DNA from: an uncultured cyanobacterium
GTDB taxonomy: Bacteria; Cyanobacteriota; Cyanobacteriia; Cyanobacteriales; Nostocaceae
Direction: 5' to 3'
NCBI GenBank assembly: GCA_903903925.1
Contig: CAIVAU010000188.1
Span: 1 to 64,000 of the forward strand
DNA length: 64,000 bases
Position 1 is the first letter of the stretch, and each line of letters starts with the position of its first letter. Shown piece by piece: positions 17,012 through 24,703 of the stretch. The notes under the pieces are model-generated. The model was given only the letters and a program-made list of their open reading frames with translations. It did not search any database and had not been told where the DNA came from. Made by a program: the position numbers and the translations under genes.

Positions 17012-17923
17012 ATGACGGTTGAAAATTTAAGAAGTGCTCGCACCCGACCTCCTGCTATTTTTATGCAATTTACAAGACAATATAAGCAATTTAATTTGGC
17101 ATTATTTTGTTTTTTTGAGGGTGACGACGATAGCAAGTATTATGGCATTAGAATTAAAAGCTATGCTAGACCTGAGAAAGATATTTACTTCAAGTGTAAT
17201 GGTAAAGCTAATGTCTTAGATGTTCACAAAATCATTGAGTCTCATGGAGAATATAAAAGTGCGAAAAAGGCATATTTTATTGATAGAGATTTTGATGATT
17301 CAATATACGTAACACAAACAGCAAATTCTTCTGCTATTTATGAGACACCTTGTTATTCTATAGAAAACCTATATACATCAATAACGACATTTCAAGAGAT
17401 AATAAGGAATGAATTTAATATTTTTCCAGAATTAGAAACGGATTTTCAAAAGGTTGTAACTCTATATGCACTGCGCCAAAAAAATTTCCATGAAGAAGTA
17501 GCATTATTAAATGCATGGATAGCATGTCAGAGAAACCTAGGTAGGACGCTAAATTTATCAAACTATGAAATTAAAAAGTTTGTAGATATTTCTTTAGACA
17601 AGATCGAGAGTAAATATACTCTTGTTACATTAAGTAACCTGTTTCCTGATTCCGCATCAATTTCACAGGAAGCAATTGAGAAAAAATTGGACGAATTTCA
17701 TTCAGAAGGTTATCAAAAATGTTTTCGAGGGAAATTTGAATTAGATTTTTTCTGTAGTTTTCTTAAGAAATTAATAGAAGAAGCTAATCAGGCATCTTCT
17801 TGTTACTTTTCTACCAAGTTAAAGGTAAGACTAAAAATATCTAGAGATAATATAATCTCTACCTTATCTCAATATGCAGAGAATCCACCATGTCTTATTA
17901 GTTTTTTAGAATCTTTTAAGTAA
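17012..17923 (+). CDS. DUF4435 TOPRIM-like protein, PARIS component AriB-like
   Basis: This is the predicted effector of the two-gene PARIS module. The DUF4435/TOPRIM signature is visible: an acidic motif FFEGDDDSKYY with Glu36, a KCNGKANVLD segment at 61-70, and FIDRDFDD with Asp91, Asp93 and Asp95. Known AriB proteins act as TOPRIM nucleases that cause growth arrest, with cleavage of host tRNA reported. At 303 residues it is full length for the family. It starts three bases after the AriA-like stop. The remainder is helical and lysine-rich, with no membrane segment. Downstream lie decayed gene pieces and a MITE, which mark the edge of the accessory segment. Confidence 0.82.
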   Translation: MTVENLRSARTRPPAIFMQFTRQYKQFNLALFCFFEGDDDSKYYGIRIKSYARPEKDIYFKCNGKANVLDVHKIIESHGEYKSAKKAYFIDRDFDDSIYVTQTANSSAIYETPCYSIENLYTSITTFQEIIRNEFNIFPELETDFQKVVTLYALRQKNFHEEVALLNAWIACQRNLGRTLNLSNYEIKKFVDISLDKIESKYTLVTLSNLFPDSASISQEAIEKKLDEFHSEGYQKCFRGKFELDFFCSFLKKLIEEANQASSCYFSTKLKVRLKISRDNIISTLSQYAENPPCLISFLESFK

Positions 17924-18062
17924 TTGGTAGTATATAATAGTATTTTATGCTATTATATCGGGAAAGCATTATTGGGACGATAAATATACTGAAGAAGAAA
18001 TGACAGAGACTCTTAAAAACTTAGAGGAAGCAGAGCAATAAACTAATATAAAAAAATATTAA

Positions 18063-18320
18063 AAAAATATTTTTCATGTAAATAACACACATAGAAAAAT
18101 ATTAGGCATATTAAATGGTCCAGAAAAATCGCTTGATGCAGATATAATTTTAGTCGCTACAGCTACTATCTTATCGGAAAGAGAAAAAAAAGATATTATG
18201 ATAGTAACTGGCGGAGATAGAGATATAAAAAGACATTATACAAATACTAAATGTTGGTATGATGCCTCATGGGATATTCAGTATCCTGAACAATCCCATG
18301 AGTCGGCAAGGCTTCTCTGA
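18063..18320 (+). pseudogene. Remnant of a PIN-like toxin gene
   Basis: An open stretch without a plausible start codon reads ...ILGILNGPEKSLDADI, then ILVATATILSE and IMIVTGGDRDI. The pattern of an aspartate-bearing helix followed by a strand and DRDI resembles the C-terminal half of a PIN-domain (VapC-like) protein. Just upstream, at about 17940-18040, another frame gives YWDDKYTEEEMTETL and stops, and may be the remains of the cognate small protein. The stretch runs into a stop just before the MITE at 18350. The assignment is weak and rests on pattern only. Confidence 0.4.
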
Positions 18321-18349
18321 CTTTCTTTCTTAGATAGCTGCCTTCTGCT

Positions 18350-18462
18350 GGGTGCATCCCGTTTTCGTAAATTCTGAGTGCGAGCATCTTGCTCCCTTGT
18401 AGTCCATGTGAGCAAGATGCTCACACTACTGATCATTATTTGTGCAAAACTGGGATGCACCC
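18350..18462. mobile_element. 113-base MITE with 9-base target-site duplication
   Basis: The element begins GGGTGCATCCC and ends GGGATGCACCC, perfect 11-base terminal inverted repeats; inside, GTTTTCG and CAAAACT continue the symmetry. It is flanked on both sides by CCTTCTGCT (18341-18349 and 18463-18471), a perfect 9-base direct repeat. Internally it carries GAGCATCTTGCTC facing GAGCAAGATGCTC. It encodes no protein, so it is a non-autonomous element needing a transposase elsewhere. A 9-base duplication would fit several DDE transposase families; I cannot name one. Confidence 0.88.
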
Positions 18463-18531
18463 CCTTCTGCTTTTCCTCAGTAACAGAATACTGTACTCAA
18501 TTACAAATTCCTTAACTTGAAGGATAGTCCT

Positions 18532-19137
18532 ATGTCCTACAGCGAGTTTAGTCTAGCTAAAGCCAAACAAAGTTTTGGCTTAACTACGGTAGAAAAGCGC
18601 GATATTTTTGCAGCATCCGCCGAATTAGCAGCCAGTAATTTACTTACAGAGACTCTCAATTATAATCTAGCGATCGCCTTAGCTAGTCATAGTGAAAAAG
18701 CCCGTTCTGAATTAATCATTGCACCAGTTTTAGTCGATTTGCGCCGACAACTCAAGGAACAAATTAGTTTATTTTCCGGGGTTGATTTTACCGTTGATGA
18801 AAGCAAAGGATTAAATGGTACTTGTGATTTCATTATTACCAAATCTCCCGAAATTTTGATTGTGACAGCGCCAGTAATTACGGTTGTAGAAGCGAAAAAA
18901 GAGAACATTAATGGAGGTTTGGGTCAGTGTGCAGCAGAAATGGTAGCAGCCCAAATTTTTAATCAACAAGCAGCAATTGAAATTACAACAATTTATGGTA
19001 CAGTCACAACAGGTAGTATTTGGCAATTTCTGAAACTAGAAGGACAAATATTAAGCATTGATTTGAGCGAATATTATCTCAAAGATGTGAATAAGATTCT
19101 CGGTATTTTAGCTAGTGGAATTTTTCCAGAAACATAA
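18532..19137 (+). CDS. Hypothetical protein, possible PD-(D/E)XK nuclease fold
   Basis: I do not know a named family. The ATG at 18532 is favoured by AAGGA eight bases upstream; the frame also opens at a TTG 15 bases earlier. The central part reads LNGTCDFIIT, then PVITVVEAKKENINGGLGQC. The D...E-x-K spacing matches the core of PD-(D/E)XK nucleases, and the following GLGQCAAEMVAAQ helix resembles that in restriction-type enzymes. No partner methylase or helicase is adjacent. The length of 201 residues suggests a single-domain protein. The nuclease call is inference. Confidence 0.6.
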   Translation: MSYSEFSLAKAKQSFGLTTVEKRDIFAASAELAASNLLTETLNYNLAIALASHSEKARSELIIAPVLVDLRRQLKEQISLFSGVDFTVDESKGLNGTCDFIITKSPEILIVTAPVITVVEAKKENINGGLGQCAAEMVAAQIFNQQAAIEITTIYGTVTTGSIWQFLKLEGQILSIDLSEYYLKDVNKILGILASGIFPET

Positions 19138-19448
19138 GCACGAACCTAGAACCCCATACATAAATGCAGGGGTTTCACCTCCCGGACGTCGTAGACAAGT
19201 GTGCCCTACGGGTTTCTCAGTTGCTCTACTTGTGGGATTACTAATTGGGATGTGGCTTTTGGCTAACAACTGCAACATACTGCGCGATTTTGGACCAAAA
19301 CCATCAGATTGCGCGATCGCTCTTAAAATGCCTGCAAATGAAATTAATTGAAATCCTGGAACCCAAATCTTGTAAAGGCTACAATAGGATTGATCGGTCT
19401 ATGGTTGAGATATTTTATTTTCTGGAAGTCCCTATAAGAGCGATCGCA
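19138..19448. other. Intergenic region without a recognisable gene
   Basis: Between the convergent genes I see short open frames in both directions but none with homology-like motifs or a good ribosome-binding site. The segment contains one GCGATCGC octamer near 19314 and no clear repeat. A decayed gene cannot be excluded. Confidence 0.4.
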
Positions 19449-19853
19449 TTACAATGAAATAATCTGGATTTCCCTTACTCGGTGCATTGGTTTGGTTGGC
19501 TTTTCAGTGGTGATCAGTTCAGCAGCTTTAATTTGCAGGGCAGCCGCCACATGTATGGCATCCATCGCAGCTAAACCGTAAGTGCAGGCAATCTGGTGAG
19601 CATGTTGTATAATTTGCTCGAAGTCAGTTGCCCAGTGGATGACAGCACTAAAAAAGGTTTCGTAAAATTCTGTTTCGTCTTGTTGCTTGTTATAGGTGGC
19701 TTTAGGCAAGACTTCTAACTGAACGAAACGACTTGAGGCAAACTCCCGATTTTCATCGTTAAGAATTTCATTGGCTCTGATGCTGACTGACTGAATCCCC
19801 TGAAAAGCGGTAATGAGTACACCAGAGTCTATGTACGTCTTCTTACGACTCAC
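19449..19853 (-). CDS. PIN-domain toxin (VapC-like)
   Basis: This is a predicted PIN-fold ribonuclease toxin. It begins TYIDSGVLITAF, giving the first acidic residue of the PIN active site, and has AAMDAIHVAAALQIKAAELIT with further acidic positions near the C-terminus. I choose the GTG at 19853: it has GAGGTGG just upstream and overlaps the end of the antitoxin gene by 11 bases, the classical arrangement of a toxin-antitoxin operon. The frame opens earlier (19889), but that extension lies wholly inside the antitoxin gene. At 134 residues the length suits a PIN toxin. Target RNA is unknown. Confidence 0.8.
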   Translation of the reverse strand: MSRKKTYIDSGVLITAFQGIQSVSIRANEILNDENREFASSRFVQLEVLPKATYNKQQDETEFYETFFSAVIHWATDFEQIIQHAHQIACTYGLAAMDAIHVAAALQIKAAELITTEKPTKPMHRVREIQIISL

Positions 19854-20103
19854 AGAGTCCACCTCGACGTGCAGCAAGTTCAATTTCAATTTCGTCTTCG
19901 TTGAGCAGTCGCAAGCCAGCAGCGATCGCTCGTTGTCGGATTTCCCATAATTTCTTGGCTAAGGGTGTTTGTGGTACAAAATCAGATTTGGAGGGTATTG
20001 TCTCTGACTCAGATTTAAGAAGTTCCACAAACTCCAAAACTTTTTGTTGCTTTTCCGGTGCGAGTTCTCGCCAGTGTGCAAGTAGTTCTTCTTCCTTACC
20101 CAT
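19843..20103 (-). CDS. Putative antitoxin of PIN toxin-antitoxin pair
   Basis: This small acidic protein precedes and overlaps the PIN toxin gene and is presumably its antitoxin. The N-terminal half (LLAHWRELAPEKQQKVLEFVELLKSE) resembles DUF2281-type antitoxins. The middle is a flexible acidic linker, and the C-terminus (LAKKLWEIRQRAIAAGLRLL) looks helical and may wrap the toxin. The ATG at 20103 has GAGG upstream; a GTG two codons earlier is an alternative. Autoregulation of the pair is usual for such modules, but no operator was identified. Confidence 0.7.
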   Translation of the reverse strand: MGKEEELLAHWRELAPEKQQKVLEFVELLKSESETIPSKSDFVPQTPLAKKLWEIRQRAIAAGLRLLNEDEIEIELAARRGGLCES

Positions 20104-20199
20104 AAACACCTCACTGTAGACTGATACTTGTATTTTAGCTGCAGAAGCCTTTAGTTGTTGGATTCTGTTGCCTCAACTCTACCCTACAGTGATTGGCGA

Positions 20200-20454
20200 T
20201 TACACTACCTGACGCAGACGCTGCATCAGTTTCTCCCTTTTATTTTCCCACCATTCCTCGGTAATTTCGATCTGGTCGCCGCTATCTAAACCTTCAAGTA
20301 AGAGAGTTTCTAACCGGTTGCTTTCAACCTTTTCTTGCTCTTGGCGAATCAAATGGTGAATATACTCACTCGCAGTACTATAACCTTTTTGTTTAACTTG
20401 TGCTTCGATAAATGCCCGCATTGGCTCGGATAAAGAGATGTTCATGGTACTCAT
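20200..20454 (-). CDS. ParD-family antitoxin, apparently without ParE
   Basis: The protein has the ribbon-helix-helix pattern of ParD/CopG antitoxins: MNISLSEPMRAFIEAQVKQKGYSTASEYIHHLIRQEQE, with the N-terminal strand for DNA binding. The C-terminal tail (IEITEEWWENKREKLMQRL) would bind a ParE toxin. No ParE frame follows downstream; the next gene on this strand, 97 bases away, is the antitoxin of the PIN pair. It is therefore an orphan or a remnant of a ParDE module, possibly still acting as a repressor. Confidence 0.8.
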   Translation of the reverse strand: MSTMNISLSEPMRAFIEAQVKQKGYSTASEYIHHLIRQEQEKVESNRLETLLLEGLDSGDQIEITEEWWENKREKLMQRLRQVV

Positions 20455-20486
20455 AGTAAAGAACAGTAATAGCAGTATTGTGGTAA

Positions 20487-20533
20487 GAACTCAGGAGTCT
20501 GAATTGTTAAAGAATCGGGAGATGATAAGAGCC
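20487..20533. repeat. Half copy of CAGGAGT-bounded interspersed repeat
   Basis: The segment GAACTCAGGAGTCTGAATTG followed by TTAAAGAATCGGGAGATGATAAGAGCC matches the left part of the elements at 24570, 39683 and 48200. No matching right end is present, so it is a truncated copy in the gap between the XisI and ParD genes. Confidence 0.7.
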
Positions 20534-20556
20534 TATCGAAGGTGCAAGATCTGAAC

Positions 20557-20910
20557 CTACGCGATCGCAAATTCAGTTAATGCTCGTTTACTAGGGTGAT
20601 GGAAGCCTAAAATAATATCCGTTTTGGGAATACCTGCTGCTAACAGTTCATCAACAATCACCAAATCAGTACTATCTTCTTCCACCCAGATTTTACCGTT
20701 TTGAATCTGGAGGTATAAGATAATGTGTTGCACTCTTTTTTTTCCATCCCAACCACAACGCAACCACAGGTATTGGTCGCGTTGTTCGTCTAGGATAAGG
20801 CGATCGCTCATTGTAGTTTCTGTAGTGTTAGCAGGTTGAGAATTGCTCATTTCACAGTATTTCTTAATGTTTTCCTGGATAATATTGCGATACAGGGTTA
20901 ATGTATCCAT
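20557..20910 (-). CDS. XisI-like protein (fdxN element excision controlling factor family)
   Basis: This belongs to the XisI family, first described as a factor controlling excision of the fdxN element in Anabaena heterocysts and now known as a large, widely scattered cyanobacterial family. Diagnostic pieces are MDTLTLYRNIIQENIKKYCE, DQYLWLRCGWDGKKRVQHIILYLQIQNGKIWVEED and AAGIPKTDIILGFHHPSKR. Members usually follow a XisH gene, but here the upstream neighbour is a GNAT acetyltransferase, so the XisH partner is missing locally. The N-terminus carries a short insertion (SQPANTTETTM) of low complexity. Function of these dispersed copies is unknown. Confidence 0.88.
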   Translation of the reverse strand: MDTLTLYRNIIQENIKKYCEMSNSQPANTTETTMSDRLILDEQRDQYLWLRCGWDGKKRVQHIILYLQIQNGKIWVEEDSTDLVIVDELLAAGIPKTDIILGFHHPSKRALTEFAIA

Positions 20911-20926
20911 TGCCCATTCATCCTTT

Positions 20927-21364
20927 TCAGATTGAAGTTCTTACCATTTTCACATGACGAATACCTGCCTCTTCAAATACTTCACCTTCTTCCTGAAAAC
21001 CCAATTGTTGATGCAAACCTTTCACATACTCTTGGGAATGAATCACAACTAGAGGAATATTCTTGCTAGCTATAACTTCCATAGCCTTTTCCATAATTTG
21101 TTTACCCATACCCCGACCTCTAGCTGTGTGCAAAACAGCCAACCTTTCTATCTTCGCAGTTTTCTCATCCAAATACCTAATCCTAGCCGTACCCACATAT
21201 TCATCATCCATACAAGCAATCAACTGATCAGAAATTTCATCCAACCCATCAAAATCCAGAACCTCATCTACCCCTTGTTCCTGCTGAAAAACCGATTTTC
21301 TAATTGCTTGAATCGCCATCAACTCCTCACGCAACTCAGCAACCTTAATAACAACATCACTCAT
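20927..21364 (-). CDS. GNAT-family N-acetyltransferase
   Basis: The protein has the GNAT acetyl-CoA-binding pattern: ERLAVLHTARGRGMGKQIMEKAMEV contains the R/Q-x-x-G-x-G/A loop, and LHQQLGFQEEGEVFEEAGIRHVKM is the typical C-terminal strand of ElaA/YjdJ-like members. The start at 21364 (MSDVVIKVAE) is preferred, because the longer frame reads through a GGCGCGGAGG repeat common in cyanobacterial intergenic DNA. That repeat also provides GGAGGG as a ribosome-binding site. It lies 16 bases upstream of the XisI gene on the same strand. The substrate is unknown. Confidence 0.82.
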   Translation of the reverse strand: MSDVVIKVAELREELMAIQAIRKSVFQQEQGVDEVLDFDGLDEISDQLIACMDDEYVGTARIRYLDEKTAKIERLAVLHTARGRGMGKQIMEKAMEVIASKNIPLVVIHSQEYVKGLHQQLGFQEEGEVFEEAGIRHVKMVRTSI

Positions 21365-21434
21365 CCAAATCCCTCCGCGCCCTCCGCGCCCTCTGCGGTT
21401 CAACAATAAAATCCAGGGAGTGTGGGAGGTAAGA

Positions 21435-21480
21435 AAGCCAGGATTACTCCCCCCTCTCCCCCCTCTCCCCCCTCTCTCCC
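21435..21480. repeat. C-rich tandem repeat at the 3' end of putA
   Basis: About five CCCCCTCT-like units directly follow (on the minus strand) the stop codon of the proline catabolism gene. It is another short tandem array of the type dispersed through this genome. Confidence 0.7.
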
Positions 21481-24474
21481 CTAATCAGCCCCCTCAATTG
21501 GTGCAAAACCTTGACGCTGAATATTCTCAGTCACCGTCCGTGGTTCCAAAAATTGTAACAAGTAATCAGGGCCCCCAGCCTTAGAACCAACCCCAGAAAG
21601 CTTAAAACCACCAAACGGTTGCCGTGCAACTATAGCACCCGTAGTCGTACGGTTAATATACAAATTCCCCACCTCAAACTCCTCCTGCGCCATTTGAATG
21701 TGGGAAGGCGTTCTAGAGTAAAGTCCACCAGTCAAAGCAAAGTTAGTACCGTTCGCAACCTCCAATGCCTCCTCAAAAGAGTTTACCCGAATCACAGCCA
21801 CAACCGGACCAAAAATTTCCTGCTGAGCAATAATCCCTGTTGGCGAAACTTCCGAAAAGATCACAGGCCCGATAAAATACCCATGATCAGGCGCTGGCAT
21901 TTCCAAAGCAACTTTTGCTTCTGCCTTACCTTGCTCAATATATTCACGGATGCGATCGCGTGCATTTGCATCAATTACCGGACCCACTTGCGTACTAGGT
22001 AACTCCGCCTCCCCAACATTCAGAGATTTCGTCGCCGCCACAAAACGTTGCACAAAGGTATCATAAATCGCCTTGTGTACAATCACCCGCGAACAAGCAG
22101 AACATTTTTGCCCACTGTAACCAAACGCCGACTGCACAACCCCAATAACCGCTTGGTCTAAATCAGCACTTTCATCCACGATAATTGCATTCTTCCCACC
22201 CATCTCAGCAATGACTCGCTTCATGTGCTTTTGACCTGGTTTAAGAATCGCCGCTTCTGCGTAAATTCTACAACCAACTTCTTGAGATCCCGTAAAAGCA
22301 ATCACATGAGTATCAGGATGATTCACCAAATAAGCACCGGCTGTCGAACCTTTTCCTGGCACGTATTGAAATACACCCTTAGGTATCCCAGCTTCTACCA
22401 AGATTTCCGCCAATTTCGCCGCAATGACAGTAGAAGTTTCTGCTGGTTTTAGCAAAGTACAATTACCAGTCACCAAAGCTGCAACGGTCATTCCCGTAGC
22501 AATAGCCAGTGGAAAATTCCAGGGAGAAATCACCACCGCAATTCCCCGTGGCTGGTAGAGATAGCGATTCATCTCCCCAGGAACGTCATAATTGTAACCT
22601 TGGTGCAACCGTTCCATTTCGTCAGCGTAGTAACGACAGAAGTCTATCGCCTCAGAAACCTCACCATCCGCCTCTCGCACTGCTTTTCCAACTTCCAGAA
22701 CCATCCAAGCTGCTAATTGAGCACGACGTTCTTCCATCAAATCAGCAGCTTTCCGTAAAACTTCAGCGCGTTGTTTTACAGGTGTTTTGCGCCAACCAGG
22801 AAATGCAGCTTTTGCAGCTTGCATCGCAAGTTCGGCTTGTTCAACAGAGATCAGTCCGATTTTACCAACCACCTCGTTAAAATTTGAGGGGTTGAGGGAA
22901 TCTATCATCTGTTCTGTATTGGTATACTCGCCGTTGATCAACGGTAGATAGGTTTTACCAAGTTGTTGACGAACAGTTTGCAAAGCTTGAAGAGATTTCT
23001 TTCTAACCTCCTCCTCAGCATAGTCTGTATCAGCTACACCGATAAATTGAGAGTGAGGAGTGAGGAGTGAGGAGTGAGGAATTAAGGAATTCTCCCTCTC
23101 TCTGATTTCAGGGGGTGCAATGAGTTCTTCTACGGGACGATTTTCCAGATTTTGCCGCAAAAAGGAACTATTCGCGGTATTTTCCAGTAAGCGGCGAATC
23201 AGATAAGCCATTCCTGGTAGAAGTTCACCATAGGGACAGTAAACTCTGACTCGGTAACCCCGGTTCACCAAAGATGAAGCTAATTTATCGCCCATCCCGT
23301 AGAGGACTTGCATTTCAAAGCGACGGTGGGGGATATTTAGACTTTCAGCAATTGCTATAGCATGGGCTTGCGATCGCACGTTATGGCTACCAATTGCAGA
23401 ATACACATATTCATGATTCAAAAGCAATAACTCAGTGATCTGCTCAAAGTTAGCATCCGTCGCCGCTTTATCGTTATAAACTGGCTGTTGCCAATGTTTC
23501 TGTGCTGCTAGAATGGTTTCTTGATCCCAATATGCACCTTTGACTAACCGGATTGTCAGCGGGTAACCACGCTGTTTTGCCCAAGCAATCAAATCTTGCG
23601 CATCTTGCTCACTATCACGCAGATATGCTTGGATTGTGATGCCAATATCTGTACGTTGCCTAAATTCTTCTTCCAGCAACAATTTTTTCAAGATACTCAA
23701 AGTTAGATCTTTATAGGCATACTGTTCCATGTCAAAATGAACGGCAGCACCTATTTCTTTGGCACGACGTAACAAAAGGCGAATGCGATCGCCCACTCGT
23801 TCCTCACTACCTAAAGCATCCAGTGGGTCAAACTGCGAATAAAACGCCGTTAGTTTCACAGACACCTGGACTTTTGGCAAAACTTCCCCATCAGCTTCGT
23901 CAATTAAGGGAACTGGCGTCCAACTCTTGGATGCTTCCACCAATTGTTGCATCAATTCCAAGTACCGTTCTAAGTAAGACTGGGCTTCTGCTTCAGTAAT
24001 CACCGCCTCACCCAACAAGTCTACGGTGAAAGCCATTTTTTCCTTACGCAGTCGTTCAATTGTCTTGAGTACCCCTTTGATATTTTCTCCCGCAATATAT
24101 TTATGAGCTAATGTTTCTACCGCTGTAGAAACAGTTGTAGCTGCAACTTGTCCAGGCATTGAGTCAGGGTTAGCAAAGTTTAGCATTCCCTTGAGGGCTG
24201 CTGGTAGTTCTACTGACTCATCACCAAGATATTCTTGTAAATGCGAGGCAATTTCCGATTTACTATGTAATGCAGGAAGAGTATCAATAAAGCGAAATAG
24301 CTGTACCCTCAACCCTGGATTGCTCATTGCCCAAGCTAGTAATTTATCATCCCAGCGCATCTGATCCCGCAACGCTGCCAAGAACGAACGATTCTCCTGC
24401 GTTGCTGCTAGAAGTTGTTTGGCGATTTCTTGGGTTTTAGCTTCGTAGGTGCTTTTTTTAACTTGTAATACCAC
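21481..24474 (-). CDS. putA: Bifunctional proline dehydrogenase / glutamate semialdehyde dehydrogenase
   Basis: The enzyme oxidises proline to glutamate in two steps. The N-terminal half is an FAD-dependent proline dehydrogenase barrel (VKLTAFYSQFDPLD, RLVKGAYWDQETI, then LYGMGDKLASSLVNRGYRVRVYCPYG). The C-terminal half is an aldehyde dehydrogenase with RGIAVVISPWNFPLAI, the AEMGGKNAII glutamate motif and the catalytic cysteine in FGYSGQKCSACSRVI. A GTG at 24474 is favoured by AAGGAG ten bases upstream; the frame also opens nine codons earlier at a TTG. No DNA-binding domain is present. The interdomain linker, about residues 466-475, is encoded by four perfect GAGTGAG heptamers inserted in frame. 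The gene stands alone. Confidence 0.93.
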   Translation of the reverse strand: MVLQVKKSTYEAKTQEIAKQLLAATQENRSFLAALRDQMRWDDKLLAWAMSNPGLRVQLFRFIDTLPALHSKSEIASHLQEYLGDESVELPAALKGMLNFANPDSMPGQVAATTVSTAVETLAHKYIAGENIKGVLKTIERLRKEKMAFTVDLLGEAVITEAEAQSYLERYLELMQQLVEASKSWTPVPLIDEADGEVLPKVQVSVKLTAFYSQFDPLDALGSEERVGDRIRLLLRRAKEIGAAVHFDMEQYAYKDLTLSILKKLLLEEEFRQRTDIGITIQAYLRDSEQDAQDLIAWAKQRGYPLTIRLVKGAYWDQETILAAQKHWQQPVYNDKAATDANFEQITELLLLNHEYVYSAIGSHNVRSQAHAIAIAESLNIPHRRFEMQVLYGMGDKLASSLVNRGYRVRVYCPYGELLPGMAYLIRRLLENTANSSFLRQNLENRPVEELIAPPEIRERENSLIPHSSLLTPHSQFIGVADTDYAEEEVRKKSLQALQTVRQQLGKTYLPLINGEYTNTEQMIDSLNPSNFNEVVGKIGLISVEQAELAMQAAKAAFPGWRKTPVKQRAEVLRKAADLMEERRAQLAAWMVLEVGKAVREADGEVSEAIDFCRYYADEMERLHQGYNYDVPGEMNRYLYQPRGIAVVISPWNFPLAIATGMTVAALVTGNCTLLKPAETSTVIAAKLAEILVEAGIPKGVFQYVPGKGSTAGAYLVNHPDTHVIAFTGSQEVGCRIYAEAAILKPGQKHMKRVIAEMGGKNAIIVDESADLDQAVIGVVQSAFGYSGQKCSACSRVIVHKAIYDTFVQRFVAATKSLNVGEAELPSTQVGPVIDANARDRIREYIEQGKAEAKVALEMPAPDHGYFIGPVIFSEVSPTGIIAQQEIFGPVVAVIRVNSFEEALEVANGTNFALTGGLYSRTPSHIQMAQEEFEVGNLYINRTTTGAIVARQPFGGFKLSGVGSKAGGPDYLLQFLEPRTVTENIQRQGFAPIEGAD
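23051..23078. repeat. Four perfect heptamers inside the putA reading frame
   Basis: Four head-to-tail GAGTGAG units lie in the coding sequence. Read on the minus strand they give a low-complexity PHSSLLTPHS-type linker between the two catalytic domains. The insertion keeps the frame. Confidence 0.9.
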
Positions 24475-24569
24475 TGATAATAGACTCCTTATTCCTGGCA
24501 AGGCTTTGTTTGCAAAGCCTATACATTCTATTGTGGCTTTTTGATTGTGTTGCTACCACATCCAGAGAA

Positions 24570-24680
24570 GAATACAGGAGTCAGAATTGTTAAACTATCG
24601 AGAGATAACAGGATGTTTCAAGAGCCACTAAGACAGATACCACTCATAAAGATAAATTCTGACTCCTGACTCCTGTATTC
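24570..24680. repeat. CAGGAGT-bounded interspersed repeat, 111-base copy
   Basis: The left end GAATACAGGAGTCAGAATT is the reverse complement of the right end, except that the right arm holds one extra CAGGAGT heptamer. Core sequences TTAAAC..ATCG, AAGAGCC and AGACAGATACCA recur at 20487, 39683 and 48200. It has no coding capacity and sits between putA and the nuclease-like gene. Confidence 0.8.
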
Positions 24681-24703
24681 TGACATACAATCTTGCACTT
24701 CCA

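Noticed and set aside
19115..19457. Two overlapping plus-strand frames of about 70-78 codons
   Set aside because: They lack ribosome-binding sites and protein-like patterns, and one overlaps the 3' end of the preceding gene.
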